A stretch of DNA of 64,000 nt from Rallus limicola (Eukaryota; Chordata; Aves; Gruiformes; Rallidae): positions 22,560,146-22,624,145 of the forward strand of contig JAKCOZ010000001.1 of assembly GCA_022605955.1 (NCBI GenBank), written 5' to 3'. Below, piece after piece: positions 46,601 through 58,600 of the stretch. The notes under the pieces were generated by a model. The model worked only from the letters and a program-made list of their open reading frames with translations. It made no database searches and was not told the DNA's origin. Within the stretch, counting starts at the first letter, position 1. Each line of letters starts with the position of its first letter. The translations under genes were made by a program, and so were the position numbers.

Positions 46601-49600
46601 TGACAGGCTCCTTTCAATAACCAATCACCGAGAACTGTGTCTATTATAAAAGAGACAGAAACTCCTCAATTTCACCACCTACAGAAGCTAAGACTTGTGC
46701 TTCTTTGTAGTCTGTATATACTCCAGGACAGATCTGTCCCCAGATTCTTTTTCCTCTGAAAATCTGCACCTGAGATTTCCTGCTCAGCCAGTTATGGTGT
46801 TGACACAATGACAATCCCCCCCCCCAACCCCCCCAAATCTCGCTGACACAGGAGAAGGGTCAGTACGTAACTCGACAGGGAAATCCAACCACTCAGCTAA
46901 TTCTTTTCCACCTCATTAAGCAGAGAACAGATTTCTTTCTATGCAGTGCCACTCTTCAGGCCAAACAGACCAAAAAGGCACCACCCTGATCCAGAAGCAG
47001 TTTCAAGACCAGAAGAGATAATGAGGAGAGGCTGTGCTCTGGTTGCCTCTGAGATGTACCAAACGAACCTGTTCTCACTGCACAGCGAAAGCATACTCAC
47101 GGCTGTATCCAAAGAGAGATCCTACAGCAAAGAGCAGGCTAATTGCTAGCACTGGGGCTCTCTTCTGCAGCACATCAGATATCAAGCCCTGGATAGTCCC
47201 ACCTGCAAAACAAACACACACATCACTGTCAGGCTGAAGATGCGAACAGCTTGACCAGAACTCGTTTCACTGAGCACAGTGGCCTCTGGCCTCCTCATCA
47301 GTACGCATTCTCTCCAAAATCCTGAAAAATAAGTCTCCTGCCCTCACTGTCCCAGACATAGAGACAATGGTAAACTTACATAATCCTGACTGAACAGGGG
47401 AAACTTCTCACACTGCTTCCCCAGGAATTTATTACTTCTTTTTTTCTGGCACTCAATTAGCCAATGCTCCTGCTTTCCTTCTCCTTCCCCTGTAGGGCCA
47501 CTGCAGCTCTAGGATCACCACAGCTCTGGATGTAAGCAAGCTTAACGTTATGGCTGGTCTCCAACAGAAGTGCAGGAAAAGGCAGTTACTCTTTTCCACA
47601 GTGAAAGCACTAGCACACAGGGGCCTTGCAATCCCTGCTGTCTCACCTAATTAGAGGTAGGTGCAATTAATTGCAACAAATGCTGATAGCTGATAAAAAT
47701 CACCTCGTGTATCATTGCTGCCTCTGTAGGAACTGGCTTGCTGGTAAAAACTAGAGTGTTTGAGAACACCTAATTCAGAAAATGCCAGAGGCTGAAACAC
47801 TGACCCTGAGCAGACCAAAACAAAGGTGTCTATTCTAGGAAACCTAACTGGACAAGGTAATAAAGCAAGAAACCAAGCACATGAGAGTGGAAGACTAAAC
47901 ACATACACAGTATGTTCTTTATTCTGGAGGAACAGGGTCAAATTTTGCAGCCAGCAAAACCAAATGCAATTACATTTCATTTCTGAGTGTAACGCAGTTG
48001 TGTCTACCCTGCTGATAACTGTGCTGAGTCTGGCCTTAAAAATACAGGACAGAAAGGACAGTACAGAACTCAGTAAGCTCCTTACACAAACCGTCCTCAA
48101 GGGTATCTGTCAGAAAGGAAGCAGCAGGGACACTATTTTGTACACAGCACTTCTCAAGAAAGTTCTAGCCAGTAAAGAGAAGTGCCTGCTGGGGTAATGT
48201 CCAAGAATACAATAGTGCCCTTTAAGTTACCTGTAAAGTCTTCAGGGCCTCCCATACTCTGTGTTTTAGAAAAAAAAACAACAAAAAGCCAACCCAACAG
48301 CCAAGCAGCCACATACATAACTAACCTCTTCATATATTCAGTAAACAGCTAGATCCTACTGCTCTGGGATGCATTAGCTGTCTTTCCTTTCCAAACACTA
48401 GCAGGGCAGCTGCATGAGGATGTCCTTCACTTGCTCACTCACCTATAATTCCTCCCACATCATACCAGATTGAGAGCTGGTCAGCTTCTGCTTCTTTCCA
48501 TCCAAAGTTGTTGCTGAGGTAGAAAGGCAGCCAGAAGAAGAAGGAGTAATTCACCAGTTTCAAGCAGGCATAGGCCAAAGAGTACTAGAACAAAGATGGG
48601 GACAGCCAACAGTTAGCACTTGAGAGATCCAAACAGCATTTCTTCTTCTTCCCATAAAGCTCTGTATCCAGCTAAAGCTTTCAGGGAAAGTGCTGCTGCA
48701 TTTCATGTAAGGAGGCAGCATTATGAAAGCTTAATGCTGAACATCAAAGGGAACCCAGGAACACAAAAATAACTGTCAAGAAGGTTATTTTCTTTTCACT
48801 GAATGCAAGGGGTTAAAAGACTTTCAGTGTAATCTTGAGAGGAAATGACACCAGGCTTCAAAAAGTGAAGGAAATTTAATTCACCTTCTGAAGAGAAAGG
48901 AGCCAGCCACATGACATAAAGCAAACTTGAGATTTAGTCACCTGTGCATCATGCTGTGAAAAGCTATGTGAAGTAGTTCCTCTGTGCTATCTTTTGCTGT
49001 TCAGAAGGCTCACCCACTTACAGTGCCAGAAGAGAAAGCTCATAACCCCCAGGGCATGAGATGAAAGGTTTGGCCAAAGCTAAGCACACGCCTCCAAACC
49101 CAACAGCTGAAACAACCTCCTGCTTTTGGCTACCAGACTCAAGTTCTCCTCAGCTAGCAGATGACCTTCTTTAGAGCTTTCAGGAGTGTGGCAGAAGTTA
49201 GTTCTCTGGGATCAAGGGTCCAGCACGCAGAAGGACTAGGCACACTATTTCTGTAAGGCCTCCTGATAACCACTGACACAGCGGCTCAGGGAACCCGATT
49301 CTGAGGAGGTAAACAAGGAGGAAGGTTTGAAAAAAACAACCTGTAGAATCACTGCTTTTGAGACTGCATGTGTATGTACACACTTGTCCTTGAATTTCAA
49401 AAGCAGATCTTTTCATGTATTAAACTCCATAAAATCATGTCTTTTGTATTTATATTATTTTAATAGATCCATCCTCTTTAGCTGTATAATTGATACTTTT
49501 CTACTCTTACAGGACACAAGCTAACATGCACTGTAGACACAAAGATGCTTTCCTGCCTCTGGGTGTTAAAAGTGCACTGTACAAAGCAGTATTTATTACA

Positions 49601-52600
49601 ACATGCTTAGAAAACATCTACCAGATTGTCTGTCTGATTAAACACTGAATTTCTAGAGGCTCAGGAGAAAACTGTACTAAAACTCTTTCATCATATGGCT
49701 CAGCAAGAAGAGAAAGGAAGAGAAAAGTGTGTCAAATAAATTCTTTGTAGAATCTTAATGAGGCTTTGGAGGTTCTCTCAGTATTTGGTCTCTCATTGAT
49801 CTGACAGTGTTCTGGTTTGGCTGGGAACTGATCTGGCATCAGATAAAACAAAGTCAGAGGTATTCATGTTGCTGGTTTAAGGCACAGAACACAACCTCAA
49901 AGTCCTAACTACAGAAACAGCAGCATCAGTTGTATAGGACCTTCCTTGTATTCTGGTCAATGAAAAACAAAATTCACACATCAACTGAAGCAGCCTCCAC
50001 CACTACAAAATTCAGCCTAGAGGTTTGTTGTACATCAACCCACCCTCAGCACCGTCAAAGCCAAGCCATAGTTTATGCAGAATTCAACCACGTTAAGAAA
50101 GAACTCGAGATGAGCAAGCTTTCTTTTGCCATTCCTCAGCCAAGGTCTTAACGACACAACTGTGGCTGTCCAGCACTCTAAACACTGACAACCCCCCCAA
50201 GCCCTTCTAGGTTTTTTGTTGCCTTAACCACAACACTCAAGCGCTTTACCCATGAGGGCTATCTGACAGTACTGTGCGTTCTGCAGCTCTGCTTCAGGAT
50301 CAGATGAACACTTCACACTGGGCTACTGAGCCAGTCAACCCCTCTCTTGTACTGGTTCTAGCATTCAGGGGGCACATAGCCCACCAGCACAGAAAGTTAA
50401 CGCTGTTTTGATGGCAGGTTAATATTTCAGCTGAACCAAACCCATGAACTGGGCAACACTGCTGATGCACAAGCACAAGTCCTGACACAAGGGCAGGATG
50501 AGGATATGTGGAAACTGCATCACCAGGTCTTGTTTCCAGCTGCTTATAAAAAAACCCACACCTACTCTGCCATGTGTTACCTCATGCTGACTGAGGCTTT
50601 TCAGGACAGTTTTCTGCTTTAAGGCAGCTAAAAAATAACCCAAAAAACACAAACCAAATATCAGTGCCAGAGAGTTCTGCGTGATGTTTAGCTAATAGTG
50701 AGAATCCCATTCCTCAGGACAGCATACCCACCTTACCAAGAAAGCATCCTGGAGCTACCATCACTTCATGGCCTCCTTTCTAAATTCAGCAGTAAGAAGG
50801 GCAGTAGCTCTGCTGCCCTTTGTTAGCTCATTACATGCACTACATGACACAGGAGTCTGATGGGAAGAGCAGCATGCAACCACACACCCAGACAGTAAGC
50901 CATGTGTACAAGGGTAACAGTTGCAGCTCCAAGGTTTTAACAGCACAAGAAGTCAAATGTCAGCAGTTAGAACACACAACCAACATATTCACAGCAATGT
51001 CAACAAGTGCTGACAAGACAAAAAAAAAAATCAGCTTTATGTTTAACAACACAAGAGGTCAGGTCCCTGCTCAAGAACACGTGTGTAGTTGTACTCACCA
51101 ACACTACACCTGGAAGGCAACAAGCCTGGAAAAAGCCGATGGCCTTTGGCTGGTTGTCAGCATCAGTTGCTTGTATAGAGTAATTCTGATCGTCATCATC
51201 TGCATCATCATCACCCATTAAAGGTCTGTTGGCATCTTCTTCCACACCACCATCTTCATCTGCTCCAAGCTCGGGGAGGCCTAAGTTATACAAGGGATAT
51301 GCAACAGGAACATCAGACCACAGCCTATTCACCCTCTCCCCATTCTAAAGCTACACTTGCTTCTTTTAAAGAACTCTCCCTTCTAGCAATGCCCTTGCTA
51401 TCCCATACCTCCATCCTCCTTTGGCTTAAAAACTCTTCTAGATGGTGTTCTGCAGTGTCGCCAGTGTCTACCCTTTGTCTTCTAGCGCTCTTGAAAGTAT
51501 TCTGTCTGATCCTGGCGTCGGCTTTGTATGTTCTGAGTGTCTGGCCATTAGTTGGAAGACACAACAAATTAGTGCATTCCCCCCTTACTTAGTGGCTGGG
51601 ATCCTTGAACCTGGCTCCTACTTCCCTGGGGCACAGAGGCTCAGCTAATCGGAGAGCTGCTGCCTGTTAACACCTTCACTGGAGCAGAAACCCTGGGAAC
51701 TGCACTGCACTTTCTGGGCTGCTGAATGTCCTCTTCCTGGCAGCTTTAGCACTACCGACTTTATAGCCTTTGCAGGCACCTGGGAACCCTCTTCCATGGC
51801 CCTGTCAAAGCCCAAAAGTTCTTTAGTTTTCCTGCCACGCTCTGGCTTGCCTACCATCTTCTCAGAGAAGGACCATACCCAACCTGTGAGCTATTTAATT
51901 GGCTGCAGGAGACTTCCAGATGAAAAGCACGTTCCCTTCACACTGCATAGTTAAGGCTTGCCACTGTTTCTCCTACAACAGCCGGTTACGAGTTTGCCTA
52001 CTGTTTCTTTAAAAATATACTGACTTTTCCAGGTGAAGAAAAACTGATTAGGCACATCCTAATGGAGATGTTAGAGCCAGGCTGGCTAATTCTGCTTTTT
52101 ACAATATCCAGACCCTGTACACATGATGTACAGTGGCATTAGTGTCATCTCAGTGAGTAAAGCATTTGCTCTGTTAAATACACTAAAGTGCAACACTGGT
52201 TTGTAAGAGCCCTGAGGACAAGGGCTGTCAGAACGAGCAACACTTTCAGTGCTCCATGGGCAGCTGCAGATCTGCTTTCCATGAGGGGACTGAAATGCTC
52301 CAGCCCTCTTCCACTTACCCACTTCCTTCGGTGACGTCAGGAGCCCAAAGAAGACAATGACCCCTCCAGCAAACTGTACTGAGGCAGTCACCAGGAAAGC
52401 ATACTGAGGACAAATAAAACATTATTTTTAAAAACACTTCAGGCACACAGGCTCCCCTGACTTAAGAGGGTTTCTTTACATTCCAACCTCGTCAGAGAGT
52501 AAACATGGCTACACCAACCCAGACTGCATCCATAAAACCTGGAAACAAGTGACCTCTGCATCTCCTGAACAGGCTTGGTTCTATCTAAGGCTGCAAGACC

Positions 52601-55600
52601 ACACTGAAATGCTGTTTTAGCGTACTCAGGCAACAGCAGTGAGGAAGGAGCTCACCCAACACAACCACAAATCCACCTATATTGGAAAGGACTGCTCAAA
52701 TAAGAGTCAAACATCAAATGCAGACCAGGTCACTCAGGGCTTTGTTCAATCAGACTTTAAAATCCTCCAAAAACAGATCCCCCAGGCTCTGGCCCCTTGT
52801 TTCAGTGTTTAACTAACTTCAGCATTGAATAGTTTTCCATAGATCCAGTTGGAGCCATCCCTGCTTAACTTTACACCCACTGCTTTTTAGCTTTCTCACC
52901 ACGCAACCCAGGGAAGAGTCTGGCTCTAACCTCTCAGCAGTCTTCTCACAGGCTTTGTAATGCTGCTTTTTGGTACCCTAAGCCTCCCCATCTCCAGAGT
53001 GACAAGCTCAGCTCTGTTAAACCTGTCCTTGTAGGCCATGTGCTGTGAGTTGCACTGGTTTACACACCCCACGTTCAATTGCTCGTCTGCTGCATAACAG
53101 CAGCGTTGTGTGTGCCTGGCCTCTTCTCAGTTACAGAACCCACACCTCTGTGCCCACCAGCAGCTCACCACTATTCAGCAGCAGCAACTTCACTTAAGTG
53201 AGAACCTGTGATGGATGACTCTAAAGAGCACTATAAACCAACCAAAATCAGAAAAGGATATAGCCTGACACTAGGGCTCTTCAGTAATACCATTCCCCTT
53301 TACAGACAAGTCTCAGAGCTCACTTCTCCCAGCCTGGCAGGGTCAGGAAAGGAATACCCTTTCTATTCTACCTACTGCTTCCTACCACAGAACTCAGGAA
53401 GATTAAACTGGACATTCTGAGCCTGTTACCTCTTAGAGACAGGATAAGGAACTAATCTCACCCAATCAGACATGCAGCCCCAGCTAGAAGCCAGGCAGCA
53501 ATACCTACCTCATAGCCATACTTGAGAACGCAGGAGGCAAGGAACGCCCCGAGTATATTTCCCACGGATGCACAGGCACTCCAGAGCCCAAACACAAAGC
53601 CTCTCCTGCAGAAGGGAAGAATATTTGATAGAGGTGATGTGAGAACAGGTAACATTAGAAGCAAGACAAATATATAATGTTCAAGTGAACTTTAACTTAT
53701 GAATAAAGTTACAGCGTTCTCTCAGTCCACTTCAGAGACTCAGAGGTCACCTAAAACATGGAATAATTCCTCCCAAACTGATAAGGGAGGAATGTTCTAT
53801 GCTGAAACACCTGTGTTAGTGCAGAGGTGAGCTGGCAGCAAGAGGGTTACAAGTTATGGCTGGAGCTCATCTGCAATACCCCGAAGAGACGCAGTTGAAC
53901 CTACAGTGAGTCAGGATCCAGTCAGTCTCAGCAGACACTGACAGGTTTTCCAGTGGCATGAAAAGTCAAATTCAGCCACTCTGCATTGTGGGACTTCTGA
54001 AGTTTGAACCTGTGCCTTTAACACACACAAACTGTCCTATGGTTCCAGGAAAAGATTAAAAAAAAAAAATTAAAAAGTGAGATGACAGTAACAAGTAAGG
54101 CATTTTTCATCCCACATAACCTTAATTCTGACTAACAGTTGGCCTTTTTGGTTTGAGGCTTTCAGCTCAATCTGCTACTCAGCAGGTCAGATAAGTGAGT
54201 CACTGGAGAAAACTCAACTTACCCAGCTTTTCCAAACCAATTGCCCATGACAGCAACCACACAGGGCCAACCAGTGGACTGCAGCAAGCCGTTCACAACC
54301 CACAGGCAGCAGTAGAACCACTTGTTGTAGAAATGCAACCATTCTGTGAGCGTGCCAAAGAAGAATACCTACAGAGGAGGGAAAACAAACAAACAAAACC
54401 AGAGAAGAAACCCTGAGGCTACTGCTGAGAGCCAGGCAGGAGTCAGGTCCTAAAAAAAGAAATAACATTTCATCGAGAAGGTCCAGAGGGAAGCCAGGCA
54501 TTGTTTAAGAAACGGGTCAGAGCTAACAGCACCCTCTGCTGAGCTACCACAGCACTGACTCCAGAGCTCAAGACAAATCTGCTGTCACTGGACTTTCACT
54601 CCAAAAGACTTTTATCTTCGTCAACAGCGCTGTTTTAACAGAAGAGGAAAAGGAAGAGACAAATACTTTCAGTAACAATGCTAAAAATACAGCAGTCTCT
54701 TGATCTGCTGTTGTACTGACACCCAAATCCACGAGTGTCTATGCAAACACAAAAGCCTCAGCAGTCGTTTACCTTAGCAAAGTCTAACAGAAGTACTACA
54801 GCCAGGTCTCAAACTGCTAAGAGCCCTAATCCAAGCTAGCTAAAATAAACACACTTTGTGGCACACTGTGCTTGATGCGTGTGGTTTGTAGCCACTGGCT
54901 CAATCAAAACCACCCCACATGGTTTACCACTAATTTAATAACCAGAAAACCACAATGAGATAAAGCTGATCCACGCTTATCTTCAGGCTCAAACCTAAAG
55001 AACCCTTTTGCTTTAAGTGGGCATTCTCTTTTTGACACATGCCCCGCCAGCAATTACAAAGTAAGTGAATGAATGCTTGGCATTGTTAGCATGTCTTTTA
55101 AAGAAGGGAGCAAAGAGCATGCTTAGAGGCAAAAGCTTTGATGACAACATACGTGGGCTGAGAGAACAGTTACATTACCAAACAGTCCCAGAAAGTCTAA
55201 ATACATCAATGTCATACAGAAGTTGTTCATCAAGTCTTTAGATGGTGCCTCAAACTTAGGAATTTCCTTCTGACACAGAATCCATAAATAGGTATTTCAG
55301 AGGGTCGAGTCATCTAGCTCTACGCTTGAGATGCTGCAGTAAGTGCATCCAGGGCAGAATCCTACATGCAGACTTGGAGACTGCTGAGGTACAACCCCAG
55401 CTCGTGGGCAGATTCACACAGATGCAGAGCCTCTCATCTCCTGAAGCAGGACCCTATCCAGAAACCCTGAGAGATTTCTACATCACACTGGTATGTTCCA
55501 ACTTACCACCAAAGCAGAGGAGCACATGCCGAAAGACAAAACCCAGCGCAAATTCAGGCGATCCCCAACTATGCCACTGACAAAAAGCCCCTAAGAACAA

Positions 55601-58600
55601 AACACAGCATTAAATACAGCCACAAGACCTGCATGTTATCTGTGAGAATTAAACCAATGTAGAAGGGTCAAGTTGATACAAATATTGCTGTTACACCATC
55701 TTACATTTTCATTATAACCATTTCTTTTGCCACCAAAGAAACTCTGCTTAGTAATTGCTCATTAAATTCCTTATTTTTAAAAAAAAACTCCGCTGAGAAC
55801 TTTTGGAGACATAGAATTAGCCCTCCTGCCCACCAGTGATAAGGGTGTGAGAAATCCTGATAGTATCTCTCTTGTATTTGCTAACAAGCATCTGCACAAG
55901 GGTGACAGGCAGGACTACCAGAAACTGAAGAATTGAAAAAAACCCTTGCTCCTGAACCAAGCTTTTTAACTGCGTTACTGGTAGGCAAGTCCAAGAAGAC
56001 CCAGTTCAAATGTGGGTGTGAGCTTTCCAGTAAGATTCCACCAAAGCTCAGCAGCTTTGGGTTAGTTTTACTCACCACAGCATAGGAAAATAAAAAGATA
56101 GTGTCCAATGTCCCCAAGAAGAGAGTTGCTTCTTCTGCATTTGGAAATAAATGGTTGCTGTTCCAGAGCTACAGAGAGAAAATTTTAACAGGTAAACAAA
56201 GGGAGGCACAGCTCATTCTACCCTTTTTCAATGAAAACCCAAACTCCAAACCAGAACAACATATGGCCTCAAAACAAGAACAATTCTGGCATTATCTACT
56301 TCATAAATTGCCACCACCACTTCAGTTCACTTCTAAAGGGCACTCTAGTAAACCAGAAGTGAGAAATGCTTGTTCCACCTGGATATAAGACAGATGACTG
56401 GCAAAACAAACCCTACTTCTAACAAGCATGCAACTGTTAGACAGCATCTTACACAGAAACACTGATGAGCACCTTAATAAATAATACAATAAAGGCATAT
56501 TCTGGTTTCTGTGCAGTGTCTCTTCTGTAGGCATCTCGCTGTCTTCGCTAAATGAATAATTCCCTTAAAGCATCGGTGGCAGCAATCATAACAAGAAGTG
56601 ACAGACCACAAACAGAAAAGAAAGAACACAAAAGGAACCAGGGGAGGAAACAGACTGACTGGAAACTGTTTACTATCAATTCCAGTCACTAACCTTGTTA
56701 TTTTTTGTGTTTACCCTGAGTTTCATTTCACTTTCAGGATGATCAAAAAAAAAAAAAGAAGGAAAAGAAGACTCAATTGTCCCCAAGCCAAGACTAATGA
56801 CATCAGCTGAAAATAGCAAGCTTTGAGGATGACTGAAAATACGATGAAAGTTAATCAAGACAAAAAATTCCTTTCCTCCCCACCAGACCCCCATTAGAAA
56901 ACAGAAACTCAAACCAAACCTGACCTTCAGATGCATCTAACTGAAGTATCATCAGTTTTAGTTTGATTCTACCTCTATTCAGGGAAGTATAAAAATATAG
57001 AACAACTGTGGTTAAAAGATATACTAAAGTTGAAAACTGACAGCACCTAAGGGACTTCTCTGTTCACATCCTTAATCTGTTCTATCAGTTTCCCAAAACA
57101 CACTTTAACTGACATAACCTAAACTGATACCAAAAGGACCATTTCTGTGATCAGACACATACACCTCAACATCCAGAAAACACTGAATCACCTATTAAAA
57201 AACCCAAACCTCACAACAAAACAATAACAAAATAAACCAGCTTCCAAAATATACTAGTAGTTTGAATGTCAGTTAAGGAACTAAATACAAACGTCTTGTA
57301 GGTAGCTCATTTTAGCATCCCCGAGACACTCATTCATTTTTGCCTTACTATAAAATCCTTAACATGTGGCAGGCCCAGCTCACTGTTTTCACTTATCACA
57401 GTTATTTATCATCCCTCAGTCAAACATTCAAATAATCAATTATTTCTCATACAGTCAACACCCACAATCCAACCTGGATCTCCCTGCTCTAACAGATCTC
57501 ATGGCCTGCAATCAACATATGATTTCTTCTGCTTCTCAAAAGCATCAGTTCGAGCTGCAGCTGAAAACAAGCATGTCCCTAAAAGGGCCATGGGTAGGAC
57601 CCACAAAGGTGGTTTCTGCATTCACATTAGTGGGGTGTTAGCAGTATACAACTTTATTTGCAAGCAAACTGAGCCAAAAATACCACTGCTAGGATTTTGC
57701 AGACAAGGGGCACTGGATATTCAGTATTTTGGAAATCAGACCTTTCAAGATGCAAGATAAAACGTCATTCTTCAGTATCAATTTAGGAGAAGCAGCTAGT
57801 GCTTCCTTTTCCACTCTGGTGGCAGCAGCAGCACCACCACAGAGAAAGCCACAGCCAGGGTTTTACAGAACTCTCTAAGCCCATTAACTGCTCTTATTTA
57901 TTGCCTCCAACACTTCAGAAACACGGTCCCTCTTTCTTCCTCTTCCCCCACCTCCATGCTGCTGCCTACTACAAAGGCTCTCCAGCAGAGAGTGTTCCCA
58001 TTTCCACGGGAACACTGTAACTTCTTGAGTTGTTTCTCTCTGGGGACCACTGGGAAAGACTCCACCGTCACCTGATGATCCATGAAACCACAATTAAGAC
58101 ACCTGAAGTTCCTGTTCACATCCTGGGAACAGTCCCTGACTGACAATTCAAGGGAGTCTCTTGGGCATCATGAGCCTGGCAGACTGGAAGCTACCCATCT
58201 TTTCCTTGCACCTGCCTATCCCTCGTGTCCTTACCTCATATGGCTGGAGCTTAGGGGCCGTGCTGTTCACGCAGGAGGGAGTCCACTGGCTGGAAATGCT
58301 GACTTTGACATTACTGAATGTCTTTCTGGAAGCATGGAGCAGGGAATAACTGCCAGAAAACACATAAGCACAGGTTGGTTAAATCTTCTCTGCAGGTCAA
58401 GTGGGAAAGGACACGACTCAAAACACAGATGCCGTCTAAGCAAGCAACACAGCAGACTGGCAGTTTTGGAGATAGCAGTCAGCAGTAGGAACCCCCAAAT
58501 GATTTTAGTGGGGAGCTGCAAAATAGGGTCATGACTGGAAGGGACCTCCTTTTTTGTATTTTCAGAAGAGGAGGTTACTGTGAAACAACAATTAGGTACC

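Noticed and set aside
49807..49835. TGTTCTGGTTTGGCTGGG, similar to the start of the avian LTR family
   Set aside because: The similarity stops after about 18 bases and none of the later LTR blocks follow.
58529..58550. TGACTGGAAGGGACCTCC, similar to a CR1 end
   Set aside because: Too short, with no CR1 sequence on either side.
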